Of a DNA stretch of 64,000 bases, positions 53,666-64,000 are shown one piece after another. The notes beneath the pieces are model-generated. The model worked only from the letters and a program-made list of their open reading frames with translations. It was not told the DNA's origin and ran no database searches. The position numbers were made by a program, and so were the translations under genes. Numbering within the stretch: the first letter of the stretch is position 1; each line of letters begins with the position of its first letter. Source of the DNA: Hyposmocoma kahamanoa (taxonomy: Eukaryota > Arthropoda > Insecta > Lepidoptera > Cosmopterigidae); the NCBI RefSeq assembly GCF_003589595.1, contig NW_020653711.1:3713228-3777227 (forward strand). Direction: 5' to 3'.

Positions 53666-54769
53666 TTTTTTATTTTTATGTAGTTCATATTATTTTTATA
53701 ATTTATAATTTTCTTGGGGTTTGGACCTATGATCACATGACTGCCGCCGTTAGTCGAAAGGGCGTTTGTGACAAACACTCAAAACCGAGAAAATGGTGTT
53801 TAAAGAAATGAAATTAAAAAAATATCTACTTTTCTATTGTGGTAACTTCATACCTTTCCACATATAAAAAAGTTAAAATTGTGACAGACCGACTTTTTTA
53901 CTGATCAAGGCTGTCACATGCACCCTTTGCCCGTCCTTTATTTATTTATTGCTATACATGTACAATTTGCGTTAAATTGATCTTAAAAATATTGCAGAGA
54001 CAGTACATGAATCCTGTTAAGGGCATTGCAATATATTACATTTAATTTAATTCAATTCAGAGAGGTTGCATGCATATAATTACTACAATATAACAAAAAC
54101 AAATGAATAGTATTATATTGTAATAGTAGATGTGGCATACCAACGGTACAATTTTAGTAAGAGGTATTTTGACAGGCACCTAACTAAAAATTTCGGTTTT
54201 AAATTTTACTATTTACAATTTATGGTTATGTATAACAACTTAAATTTCTTTAAAGTGGTAACTATTACATTTTATTAAAACAAACAACTTGTTTTATTTT
54301 TTTTCTGACACTTCGTAACGTAATGTGTTTTTGGTATTAATAGTAATGGTGTACGCAGTGTCCAAGAAAAAGACGATAACCATAAAAAAGAACAACAATA
54401 AACCAATTTTATGTTTGCCAAAAAAAAAAAAACCACAGAAACACTCCGACAAGTTGCATATCTTGCGTTATTAATTTCAAATTTATTCTTCCTGTATTTA
54501 TAATACATTAATCATAGTAAAGACACAGTATGGTTGGATGTTATTGTTATGTTTTGTGTTCAATGTTTACTTGTTGTGTTTTGATTCTTATTAATATCAA
54601 AACTTATTTTAGTTAAATATAGCTGTAGTTAAATAACACTAGATAAACAGGTTCAATGAACAAGATAAGTTCAACTGTCAGTTTTTTTTTGTTTAAGTAT
54701 GTTTGATGTCAGAAAACTTTAGTTTAATAAATAATAAAAGAAAATGAAATATGATTCATATAATAGTGA
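53666..54769. other. Intergenic; LINE-tail-like piece, nothing else supported
   Basis: TTTATTTATTTATTGC followed by GTACAATTTGCG at 53935-53970 resembles a reverse LINE 3' tail. A minus-strand frame near 54300-54420 would encode a hydrophobic segment, but it is next to a 13-base A run and lacks an acceptor. Confidence 0.4.
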
Positions 54770-54870
54770 GTTCTTAGGTTTTTGCGATTGATACACAGTG
54801 GAAATGAATATTTTTTCATCTAAATTGCATATATTTGTGTTTTCAAACAAACAGTCAGCCGTGGCTCAGA
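54770..54870. repeat. R5 half-element
   Basis: GAGTTCTTAGGTTTTTGCGA, TGGAAATGAATATTTTTTCA and CATATATTTGTGTTTTCAAA, the left arm only. Confidence 0.65.
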
Positions 54871-55010
54871 ACCTGCTATAAGCACTTATATCAATCTTGA
54901 TAAAGCCTGTAAGTTGAATAGTCCGTCAAATTCGTACTATTCACTCATAAAAACAAGGCAGCTTATATTGACCATTCAAAAGTATAGGAGATATCTAAGG
55001 GCATCTTGGT

Positions 55011-55061
55011 GGAATTGCCATATTTCATAATTAACTGATAATTATGAAATATGGCAATTCC
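55011..55061. repeat. Perfect hairpin, 23-bp arms, 5-nt loop
   Basis: Left arm 55011-55033 (GGAATTGCCATATTTCATAA plus TTA), right arm 55039-55061, exact complement, loop ACTGA. Confidence 0.95.
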
Positions 55062-55164
55062 GAGATAATGTTTATTCTAGTGTCATCCCTACACAATTAA
55101 CTATTGCTGATAAATCACTACCTACTACCACTGACGATGGGATGTATAAAAGGGCTATTCTGAA

Positions 55165-56211
55165 GTGACAGGTGGGACATTTTGATTCCTTTTTTCTTGA
55201 ACTTTAAGTAATTTCTCCCTAACCATTGGTTAATTAGACTGTAAATGAAAATATCATGAAGCCAGGTATACAATTCAACTGCGACTATTTATTTACATAA
55301 ACTTATGACATTATTCATACTCAAAACTTTTAATTTTCAATAAGTGTGACACTCACGACACCCGCCTGTTTGAGTTGATGACTTCATTGCCAAGATCAAG
55401 ACAAACTACTAATATTTTGTTCAGCAAGTTTTTCATATGAGATAACTTGAATGTTAAAGTTCTATTTTATATATACACTTAATTAATAACTTTGATAAAT
55501 TTTAAGGAAATTAAATTGTTAAGTTGTGATGGGTGGGACATGATTTTGTGACGGGTGGGACGAGTTTAATATGAGACCCATCGTTAGCAAAAAAATATTT
55601 TATAATTTTTATCTTATTAAGATATTTTAATATAAAAAAACAGAATTAAAGAACTGATAAAGTAATCCTATTATTTTTCTAGAAACACTATCTATGACGA
55701 CATGAAATCAAAGTCACAAGTAAAATGCGTCAATAAATTTGAAAAATCCTGCCGCATCCTTGAAGATTGTGTATCACATCAAAATATATCAAATTTTACC
55801 AGTTTTGCTCGAATATAGAGTTAAAACTAGTGGAGACAGACTTTTCATGAATTTCCTGATATTCAAAATCATCAGGAAAAATGTTGTCACTTTTTAATTG
55901 TCTTTTTTATGTGTTAAAATGTCTTAATTATGAGAAGAATTATAAAAAAATTGCGTACAAATGACGGATCTACATACAAACTGTATTTTTTTAAATTCTA
56001 CATATTCAAATGTAACTTGTCCCACCTGTTGCAAAATGGTGTCCCAATTGTCACAATTTAACACATCAAATGTTAAACTCTGAAATTAAAGCAACTATTA
56101 CACCTAGTAAACATCGTAAAAATTCAAATCCATGAAAATACAAACACTTAATCAAAGTAAAAACGTTTAGAAGTGTGTCCCACCCATCACTGTGACGGGT
56201 GGGACACACTT
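55165..56211. repeat. Region with repeated GGGTGGGAC motif in both orientations
   Basis: GTGACAGGTGGGACAT (55165), GTGATGGGTGGGACATG (55525), GTGACGGGTGGGACGAG (55548), GTCCCACCTGT (56019), TGTCCCAATTGTCAC (56039), and a near-perfect palindrome at 56171-56211 (AAGTGTGTCCCACCCATCAC then its complement after one base, one mismatch). The rest is AT-rich and non-coding. Probably a transposon with internal repeats; class unknown. Confidence 0.6.
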
Positions 56212-57000
56212 TTGAAATCTTAATATTTACATTCATATTTACGTACACAATGCCACCAAGCCAAAATAATGACCCTTAGCATAATTGATACTTTTACAAA
56301 AGCAAATCTATTAGAGATTGCATATTTATTGGTTAAAATAAAAATATATATGTTTTATTGTGATGGATGAGATTTGAAATTAGTATTTATTGAAACTTTA
56401 GTAACTCCTTACCATATATACTTCCATGCAATCACATATCACTGATTTAAAATTCGTAAATTGTATTTTCTTCGACAGTAATAACTTTTTTAGAAAGACG
56501 CACAAATAACCGCGAAAATTGTTGCTAACGTTATAGAAAAAAATGCTTCATTATAGACGACAGCACCAAGGCTGCGTTAATGAAGACAAAAGTACAATAA
56601 TTGTACAATATCCGAAAAATCTCATTTATGTTTAATGATTTGATTTATTGTACGTATTCTAGTCATACAATTAAAACAAAAAAAATGTGTAATTTATTTT
56701 TTTGAACCGCGGTGTCATTTTCGCTGGCCCAAAAGGTTTAACTAACATAATTTTTGAAACTAGTGAAATCTAAGGCAAAAAAGGTACATTACTAGTTAAT
56801 GCTCAAATTGTCACTGACACTGGCAAGTTTATTATTGGATTTGGTTATTCCACAAATTTTGTTATTTTATGATAATTTTTTATTTCTCTTTTAACACAAT
56901 TATTATAATTAATATACTGATTTTGAAACCTTATCGAAAAATAAAATTTAAAATTTTAGTTAATAAACTTAAATCTTACTTTTAAATATGGTTAATGGTA
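56212..57000. other. Intergenic, nothing recognised
   Basis: AT-rich with no supported feature. A degenerate GTGATGGATGAGA lies at about 56358. Confidence 0.45.
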
Positions 57001-57430
57001 CTTAATAACTGACGTCTTCTAGCTTACTGTGCCAGACGCTATACCAACTAAGCCACGGAACGAACCAGCGGACTCACGACGACAAAGACACGAGGCAAGC
57101 ATATAGAAAAATTCGATGAATTTTTCTATATGCTTGCCTCGTGTCTTTCTATTTGGTTTTTCAATGACTTTTTAGTCGTAGCGCCATCTATGAGAAATCT
57201 ATGAAAGATTTATCACCCAGTTAGTACCTTTACAGCTACCAGTCCTGGCGAGAGCTGTATTTTAAATTCTTACTGAATTGATATTCAATTATTTTTTGTG
57301 AAATTACTTTAATAGTTTGTTATAATTATTAATATAAAGATCGAACACTCAGAAAAATTCCTTTGATCCGGCCGGATCTTCTCTTCTCTCGGAATTTTTA
57401 TTGAATATCAATCAATAAAAATTTAAAAAG
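57001..57430 (-). repeat. tRNA-derived SINE (family B) with internal inverted duplication
   Basis: Reverse copy: tRNA-like head (ACCAACTAAGCCACGGAACG, plus strand), body GTAGCGCCATCTATGAGAAA and tail. Between head and body a 31-bp segment is duplicated in inverse, giving perfect arms 57084-57114 and 57118-57148 around GAT. Confidence 0.8.
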
Positions 57431-57837
57431 CTTTTTAGTTTACAAAACTAATTGCATTCCTTGCTAATTTTTTTACTATTTTTTAATTGAGCTTTAGCTA
57501 CAAGGACATCAGCTTTAAAATGTTGAAATAAATGCAGAAATTTCTGGGCAGAAAAAACGAATCTGTTCAATAACTCCAAGGCGTTCAATAAGTCCAAAGT
57601 GGTCACTACGCGAAGCGTAACCTTTGCAGACTTAGACTTTGGAAACTTTTCTGGATACTAGAAGTCCCCTGTGTTCATAACGTGCAAATATATGATTTGG
57701 TGATCTCAATAATTATTAATGCCCAAGCCGCGCGCGATTTTCGAATATTTTAATAATTTCTATTATCAAAACTACATGTTTCTTAAAGTTAATATTTTAG
57801 GATTACACTAGTAACTATATAGTCTATTCACTATATT

Positions 57838-57975
57838 ATGGCAGGGTGGAGGTGGCTAGTGCAGTGAGGGTTTCATCGCTGCACTAGGTTCCTTCGCGTT
57901 TGGATACCACTTTCCACTTAACATCAGGTGGAGTGGAGTCATTTGCCTGTCATGTATAAAAAAAAAAAAAAAAAT
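57838..57975 (+). repeat. LINE/SINE 3' end with poly(A)
   Basis: TTAACATCAGGTGGAGTGGA then CATTTGCCTGTCATGTATAA and a long A run (to 57974). It resembles the 3' end of lepidopteran CR1/Jockey-like elements. Confidence 0.65.
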
Positions 57976-58498
57976 TTCAATTCTCAAATCAACTATAGTT
58001 GAGTCTGCACTTATGTTAAAACATATGATTTTGAAGTTACTTTTTTCAAAAATGTATATGGTGACAAACTTCAGAGGGCGGTCCCTCAACTTATTTCACC
58101 CCGAACCCCCCTAATACGACGTCAGCTATTCTAAAGTCCTACCGAATTTCATATAATTTTCTCGACACAATCGTGAGCAATTGTTTTGTAGTTGCATGTT
58201 TATTTAGTGCAACAATACGTTACGTCATATATACACTCAAAACGTTTTTTGCAATGCGGAACACGTAGCTATCAATGAAATGTGCCCAAATATGAAATAT
58301 TTTCGCGGTTTATATCAAAAGACAAACTACACGCACTCAGTACAGGTTCACTAATTTTTATTTATTTATTGAGCATTGGCTATAGAGCCATCGGTGAAAA
58401 GGTAACAAATAATTAAGAGTATCAAAGCGTAACATACTTAAACAAAAAATCAATTCGTATAAAAACTAAAATTACCTTTGAGGTTAACATTTACTTAC

Positions 58499-58557
58499 CA
58501 TTTGAAAGGGTCATAGTAGAAATCTTTAATGAACGCTACAGCACCCTTTTTGCCCAT
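58499..58557 (-). CDS. Candidate first coding exon of an unidentified small gene
   Basis: On the minus strand an ATG at 58557 opens MGKKGAVAFIKDFYYDPFK and reaches a strong donor, AAATG/GTAAGTAA, in phase 2. The short conserved-looking peptide with a consensus donor suggests exon 1 of a small protein. The upstream in-frame extension to 58725 (MSMSKKYYVN...) is hydrophobic and probably 5' UTR. I found no convincing second exon to the left down to GNS, so the product is unknown and this may be chance. Confidence 0.3.
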
Positions 58558-58779
58558 TATAAAATACACAAAAATACAGCAGTAATACGCAAATAACGTG
58601 AAATTTCGAGAGAAAAAATATATAATTTCGCGAATTATTTTTTTCACCCACAGCTCAACATCTGCAATATATTGACCACAGACTGCCAGTGAAATATTGA
58701 CATAATATTTTTTTGACATTGACACACTTGACAGTTTTTTTTTTAATTTATTAAGGCTTTGGCGAAGCCATTAGCCTAA

Positions 58780-59045
58780 ACATGAAGTTTAATTATGTTT
58801 CTGTAAACATGGCCGCCACAAAGAGGATAGGCAATTTGAGGCGGCGTGCATGGAGTGACTCGGGATTCTTTAAAACGGGCCGATACGGGTATTTTAGTTC
58901 GAGATTCGTATAATTTCGCGTTTTAATCTTCGATTAAGGCACAATAGCACTATCCTGTTCCACTTTAAACTAGATTTCACAAAATAATTGAAAGTCAAAA
59001 TAAAAACGACACTTTTCCCTCCAAAAGGTCCAGAGCGAATCACAC
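58780..59045 (+). repeat. Interspersed repeat R8, copy 2
   Basis: Closely matches 20655-20900: GTTTAATTATGTTTCTGTAA, AATTTGAGGCGGCGTGCATG, CGGGTATTTTAGTTCGAGAT, TTTTCCCTCCAAAAGG. Confidence 0.8.
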
Positions 59046-59190
59046 ATGACAGTTTACGAGTTCGTGTTGCCAGGAGTAATTAATTTATTATTTCGGCTGT
59101 AGATACCAGCTACCTTATTTACAATAAAAATGTCTGTGATAATTCAATAATTTAATTTAGAAATCTTAACATAGGTATCCTACAATTTTT

Positions 59191-59499
59191 CTATTTATTA
59201 TTATCAATAGTGTTCACAATCCAATTTGTAAAGTGTCCAATTTTTGTATAAACACCAGGATAATACCGATGACCGCAGTTGAAGCCGAACGAAACCAAAC
59301 CGACGACCACTCTTTTGTAAATGAGGGGTCCTCCAGAATCTCCAAAACAACCATCAGCTCCTCCAATATCTAACTTTCCGGCGCATAACATAGAATCAAC
59401 AATGGCAGTGCCAAGTCTTTTATATCGTTGTCGACACTCGTCTTGGTTGATAGTGAACATCATGGTTTGCTGTAGTTGCTCGGATTGTGGACCTGTACT
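59191..59499 (-). CDS. Serine protease last exon with catalytic Ser
   Basis: Acceptor TCCGTTTCAG. It encodes STGPQSEQLQQTMMFTINQD, LCAGKLDIGGADGCFGDSGG and VNTIDNNK before a TAG stop. Confidence 0.95.
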   Translation of the reverse strand, partial: STGPQSEQLQQTMMFTINQDECRQRYKRLGTAIVDSMLCAGKLDIGGADGCFGDSGGPLIYKRVVVGLVSFGFNCGHRYYPGVYTKIGHFTNWIVNTIDNNK

Positions 59500-62400
59500 C
59501 TGAAACGGATAAATATGACTTTCAAACATTTGAACTGTAAGTACCTACATAGGTGGTTCGTTAATATTGTTTTGAAAGTCAGTAAAATAGCCATATTTTA
59601 TTTTATAGTACGGCTATTTACGAGGGTTCGGTGCATTAGGCAACCTCTGTGGTGCACACTGTTACAATAATGATGGCATGCTGTCCGCAATTCGATGTCT
59701 AGGCGCCTGTTTTGCGTGTGGTGGGTGTCTCTCGAGAACAATACTGATATCAACCGAAATGAACCGATGGAAGTCTCGAAAATATTTGACATTTTCAATA
59801 AATTTAAAATGGTGGGCTTTTAACAAAGGTAGCCAGATGTGATGAAGCGGAACGAACGAACTCCTTTAATAAATAAAATGTATTTTTTTACAAACTTGAG
59901 TCTGACCGGGTAAAATGAATTAGGTACTCGTATAAACTGATACTTTGAGTTATGATGATTTTCTTTGAATATAACTTATGATTTTTTTTAATCAATCGAA
60001 AATAAGTAAGTAAAACGCTTGGCTACAATTTTTCCTTACTAACCTCCATAGATCCCCATCCAATCAGCGTACACAATACACCATCTCTGAGTTCACTGTT
60101 GTATTTTGCTATCGTGCCTTGCGCAACACTGTTGCTAAAGGCAAACTTCTTAGTCACAACTACAACAGCTACATCATTGGTGTAATAAAATCTGTCAAAA
60201 TCTGGATGTGTTATGATTTTCTTAAGGCTGTATATGGCACCTCCCGAAGAGCGATAGGACGAACCCACCCGGATTCTCCAGTACTTTGGATTCGTGTAGC
60301 TGAAAAGTTATAACTTATTTTATAAGTATATAGCTAATACAACACTATTCAGATAGAAGTAACAACAAACAGGGAACGCTTTTGGGCAACATATTTGGGG
60401 AAAATTACGGATATAGAAGAAAAATTAAGCAGTAAAATTTAGGTTTGTGATGTTATTGATCATATTCTAATTTTTGGCGTTCTCGGACAGACCAATGTTA
60501 TAGTACCTACAGAGACCAATGCCCCGACAAGCAAATCAAAAGTTTAAATACATGATACTTAAGCTAAAAAGTAACGACGTATTTTGTAAGTAGTTAATAA
60601 AAAAAAATAAGGGACGTCTTTGGGCAAAACATTTGGGTAAAATTACGGCTACAGAAGAAAAACTAAGCAGCAAAATTTATCGGTAATGTTTTTATTCGTA
60701 TTCTCATTTCAGGCGTTCTCGGACAGACCAGTGTTGGTTCCAGGTGCGATCAAGGTTCTGACAAGCAAACCAAACAATTTAAATACTTAACGTAGGTTCA
60801 CACCAATGTAATTTATTTAGTGCAACGCCCTATAACACTAAGAAACCATGGTTGTCCCAGTAAAACAATTGAAATCCTGGAGCTGTCACTGATGGGTATA
60901 TGTCCAAAGATGATACAAATTAATATACAATGGAATGTCCCCTAGGTTAAATTATTTAATACAATAAAAAACAATTACAACCTTTTTATTAAAAAAAAAT
61001 GACCTGAAAAGTTTGCTTGTTCGTTGTCGCTGTGTTTTATTTTCATTAGAATTAACGTCTATGAAGTTTTATCAAAATCGGTTTACGGAAAGTGTGTGAA
61101 ATCCAAGAAACCGGATTGATCCCCTAATTTCTCACCCATAGAAGTGAAATATTATCTTCAAATTTGAATGGGAGCTCTTTCCAACAAAAAAGAATCATCA
61201 AAAATAGTCAAAATCGGTTTACAAATGGAGTAATCGCGTAATTTACAAAACAAAATACAGACGAATTGAGAACCTCTTCCTTTTTTAAGTCGGTTATAAT
61301 GGGATCCAGTCACTTTGTTCCATGACGCTTGGAAGTCCAAGTTAGTTTCTAAAACTTGCGACGTTTTAAGTATTTTATAGTGTTCTCTTTTAATGTACGA
61401 TTTGGCTGTCACTTAGTGAACTGTGAAGAAAAGCTTCACTGTGGAAACTGTATGCCGCTATAAAGGTTCATATAAGACATGAAATGCTGAGTCGCATTAG
61501 GATAGCGTGGTTAGCTGGGGCCCTACTCACGAAGCACAAAATCCGTATTTATGGCCGTTTTACCAGTACGGATGACTTACAGAGTAGAGCTTCGATCGAA
61601 ATTAAATCTAAGAATGCATGACAACGCGATTTGACTGTTTCATACGAGCCCATCTTTTCGTTGACGGACTTCGAGAGTAGTTCCGGTAGGTCATCCATAA
61701 TGGGAAAACGGCTGTAACTACGAATTTCGTTAGTGCGACGATTAACCTAATATTTCCATGAAGATTCGAAAGTGAGAAAACTAGAAAAATATCTTCTTCG
61801 AAATTCTAGGTACCTAATATACATGCATGCATCAACAGAGTGGTGTCTTGGGGTCTTCCTTTCTTGTTCGACATACATCCGTAACAATTATGCTTAGGCC
61901 ACACAGAGGCGACCGCGGAAGCGTTCCGGGCGCGGGAATTTTTGTAATGTACGAGTTCTAATGAACCTTGCCCCACTGAAACGCCTCCGCGGCTGCCTCT
62001 GTGTGGCTATAGCATTAGCGCCTAGTTACACGAGGCGAAATATACGCTATTTAGCTTTATTTATTTAAATAGAGCGTATTTTATCCACGACAGCCGCACG
62101 CGGTTCGTTCTGCGCGGGCTGCCGTGCAGGGCGCGATGAAATTCGTGTCGAATAAATGCCGCATTAAAAGACGCATGATGCGAATGAAGCTTCATACTTG
62201 GCATTGTCTTTTGATTTAACTAAGTAATGCAAATTTTTCATTAGGTGTTTCGGGCTGAATGTCGAAAGAGAACGAGAGTAGATCCACTGCATTTCGTCTT
62301 GTTGTTACAGTTTTTTAAAGTTGCAGTAAATCTAAAAGTCACTGATCATTAGTTTTGTTATTATTTTAGAAAAGTAAAACACAGACAAAATTAAACTGTA

Positions 62401-62855
62401 GTTTTCTTAGTTTTCTGGTTTATTAATATTTCATATTATTCTAGTGTAGATATTTCAAAATTTGTAGGTCACATTTAAATTTGAAGAAAGTATTCCTCTT
62501 CTAAGGGTGGCAAACTAGGGGATGGATCCGATTTAAAGGAAACTTGGCAAATAGATGTAATTTCACGAATTTTTAAGGTCGGTTTTTTTTTATATAAAAA
62601 GTTGCAATTATTTATCTCTGTGCTTAGGCATTGGATTAAGTACTAACTTTTTCATTGTATTATAATTATACTGGAAGCAATGTGCGGTGGAGATGATGTG
62701 GCGAGAAGTTAGGATCACACCAGCGCAATGCTGTGTAAACTGGTGATCGCCCCACGGGTCCAAAAGAAATTGGGCCACTATGGGGTACAGTGTTATTGTA
62801 GTTGGTGATCCTTCCACTACACGGGTCGCAATATACTGGGATTTGACTATAAATA
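59191..62855 (-). CDS. Trypsin-like serine protease (S1 family), three exons, 5'-incomplete
   Basis: A secreted endopeptidase of the chymotrypsin fold. Minus-strand exons 62672-62855, 60044-60299 and 59191-59499 join in phase. After ATR comes VVEGSPTTITLYPIV, the activation site and mature N-terminus. STAHC holds the catalytic His, TNDVAVV the Asp, and GCFGDSGGP the Ser. The residue six before the Ser is Asp (GGADGCFGDSGG), which predicts trypsin-like cleavage after Arg or Lys; GLVSFGFNCG and YYPGVYTKI complete the pocket. The stop codon is at 59191-59193. The signal peptide and most of the propeptide would lie in an exon to the right that I cannot identify. In Lepidoptera such proteins are usually gut digestive or haemolymph enzymes; which one this is cannot be told. 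No inactivating change is seen. Confidence 0.92.
60044..60299 (-). CDS. Serine protease exon with catalytic Asp
   Basis: Acceptor ACTTTTCAG, donor GAG/GTTAGT. It encodes YTNPKYWRIRVGSSYRSSGG, the FDRFYYTNDVAVVVV block and LCTLIGWGSME. Confidence 0.93.
60372..60795. repeat. Tandem duplication of about 185 bp in the protease intron
   Basis: Units at 60372-60552 and 60610-60795 share ATTTGGG(G/T)AAAATTACGG, AGAAGAAAAA(T/C)TAAGCAG, GGCGTTCTCGGACAGACCA and CCGACAAGCAAA-type ends. They are diverged by substitutions and small indels, so the duplication is not recent. Confidence 0.8.
61060..61300 (+). repeat. R4 repeat (protease intron)
   Basis: TCTATGAAGTTTTATCAAAA then GATTGATCCCCTAATTTCTC and TTTCCAACAAAAAAGAATCA, ending CTTCCTTTTTTAAGTCGG. 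Confidence 0.7.
61895..62009. mobile_element. Short MITE with GGCCACACAGAGGC ends
   Basis: TAGGCCACACAGAGGCGACC on the left and GCCTCTGTGTGGCTA on the right are inverted repeats, continued by CGCGGAAGCGTT with AACGCCTCCGCG. 115 bp. Confidence 0.8.
62020..62160. repeat. R9 GC-rich foldback, partial
   Basis: TAGTTACACGAGGCGAAATA, AAATAGAGCGTATTTTATCC and GATGAAATTCGTGTCGAATA are shared with 43362-43900. Confidence 0.65.
62165..62295 (+). repeat. CCAGGGGG MITE, 3' half
   Basis: GACGCATGATGCGAATGAAG to GAACGAGAGTAGATCCACTG matches the right half of 2264-2467. Confidence 0.7.
62455..62590 (-). repeat. R4 repeat fragment
   Basis: CACATTTAAATTTGAAGAAA, GGTGGCAAACTAGGGGATGG and TTTTTAAGGTCGGTTTTTTT. 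Confidence 0.75.
62672..62855 (-). CDS. Serine protease exon with activation site and catalytic His
   Basis: Acceptor TTTTTTTTTCAG at 62856-62858, with an alternative CCCAG 20 bases further in. It encodes ATR/VVEGSPTTITLYPIVAQF and VILTSRHIISTAHCF. Donor TTCCA/GTATAA splits the next His codon. Confidence 0.9.
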
Positions 62856-63009
62856 CTGAAAAAAAAAAACAAAAGATGTAAAGATATTTTGTGTTAGTTA
62901 TCAGAATTATGTATTAACTTTCTAATTTTATAGTAGGTAATGGGTTGGCCACAAAGTCCATGCGGTATCAAAGTATAAAAAAAACATTTAAAAAAATCAA
63001 ACATTAATA

Positions 63010-63065
63010 TTTTGGTTCGTTTCGTGGTATAGTTGGTATAGCGGTTTGCCAGAAGACGGTGGCAG
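63010..63065 (+). repeat. SINE B head fragment
   Basis: TTCGTTTCGTGGTATAGTTG then GTATAGCGGTTTGCCAGAAG matches the tRNA-like head of SINE B; the rest is missing. Confidence 0.6.
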
Positions 63066-64000
63066 AGAACAAAAAAGTAAGAAAATTGACACTCTCCGCT
63101 CCTCTCTAGATTTAGATACCACACCACGCCCCGCACATTGACGGTCACATTGACTGAACGACAACAAGGCTGGCGGCGAGCCCTTTTCGCATCAAGACGG
63201 CTTTGATATTTGAACATAGTTTTCATTCATTCATCACGAAATTTGTACGTTAATATATAACATCATTGTACGTTACTGTTTATATCAATATAATGAGACG
63301 CCATAACTTCGTGAGTTAGTAGACAAAGGTTCTCGAATTTTCAATTTGTATTGCCGATAAATATTACGTAGTGAATATACGATAAACTTGGACACGCAAT
63401 TTCAAATACCTTGGTTACCTTATTTAAAACCAGTCCACAATATAATCTTTGAAATTGCTGTTAATAATTTTTTAAAATAAATCTTCAATGTTATTCTAGT
63501 TAGTGAATTAATAAAAAATATAATAAATATTATATCGATATAAATACCTAATGAACATGTGTAGTTATTAGGATTCTTTTAATATAATTAAAGATAACAG
63601 GTTCGCTTAAGAATTTTTGCTGTTTCCGCTCTGACCACGTAACGGAAATTGTATGAGACAGTGATGGGTAACCCTATCACTTCACGCACACATTTGCGCG
63701 TGTGCAGATAGCGCCTTGCTGTATGTAGTAGTAGTAGGTAAATAACTGTCGACCATTGTATGGAGTGTCCGGGGTGTGACGGTGGTTCAAAGTAAGTATT
63801 TATTTATTTGTTTATTTGCAAACAATGTAGGTACAAAAATTACATAGGTAATAAGTACATACATACCCCTTTGGGGTGCAGCAATTAATTATTATTAAAC
63901 GTAATATTAAAATTGTAAAAATAAAAAATAATAGCAAAAAATAATAATAATAACATTTAGGAACTAATACATATAGGATCTTAAAATTATCATTAATAAA
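63066..64000. other. Window end, nothing firm
   Basis: AT-rich. A reverse LINE-tail-like piece (TTATTTATTTGTTTATTTGC then ACAATGTAGGTACAAAAATT) lies at 63795-63850. The missing signal-peptide exon of the protease was not found here. Confidence 0.4.

Noticed and set aside
54275..54508. Hydrophobic minus-strand ORF as a second exon for the 58.5-kb candidate
   Set aside because: No acceptor AG at the right place, and a 13-base A run makes the frame unreliable.

Overview
This window is AT-rich nuclear DNA from an insect, almost certainly a moth or butterfly (Lepidoptera). The reasons are split genes with GT-AG introns, insect-type protein sequences, and a dense load of repeats that I recognise as typical of lepidopteran genomes: tRNA-derived SINEs, RTE and Jockey/CR1-like LINE tails, the roughly 270-bp AACCGACTTCAAAAAAGG repeat, and many foldback MITEs. 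No prokaryotic features are present.

Three protein-coding genes can be reconstructed exon by exon. (1) DCLRE1A/SNM1A, a DNA interstrand cross-link repair nuclease of the metallo-beta-lactamase/beta-CASP family, lies on the + strand at 24780-34221. Ten exons are visible; the first coding exon is not found. (2) GNS, lysosomal N-acetylglucosamine-6-sulfatase, lies on the - strand at 36197-51679 in ten exons. It is complete from signal peptide to stop, 502 codons, and every splice phase agrees. (3) A trypsin-like serine protease lies on the - strand at 59191-62855. Three exons carry the full catalytic triad; the signal-peptide exon is missing or lies to the right. SNM1A and GNS are convergent, their stop codons about 2 kb apart. 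Weaker candidates are a SAP-domain ORF (19025-19279, -) and a short first-exon-like ORF with a strong splice donor (58499-58557, -).

Layout: 1-24.7 kb is repeat-rich intergenic DNA, with LINE, Ty3/gypsy integrase and LTR-leader relics, a long-TIR element flanked by 11-bp direct repeats, and a CGCG-rich hairpin element. 24.8-34.2 kb is SNM1A with repeat-filled introns. 36.2-51.7 kb is GNS, whose introns hold a hAT MITE, a GC-rich foldback, a Tc1 transposase with one in-frame stop, a LINE reverse transcriptase with frameshifts, and two related TIR elements. 51.7-59 kb is repeat-rich intergenic DNA. 59.2-62.9 kb is the protease gene.

The most interesting structure is in GNS. A TIR element at 50228-50788, with 20-bp exact terminal inverted repeats, contains a damaged copy of the 3' part of GNS exon 6 together with its splice donor and flanking intron. 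It has reinserted into another intron of the same gene in sense orientation. Next to the real exon 6 there is also an older, diverged ghost of that exon (about 41673-41727), and the captured piece includes this ghost. The genes do not form a pathway with one another; the window is ordinary euchromatin with an unusually readable record of transposon activity.
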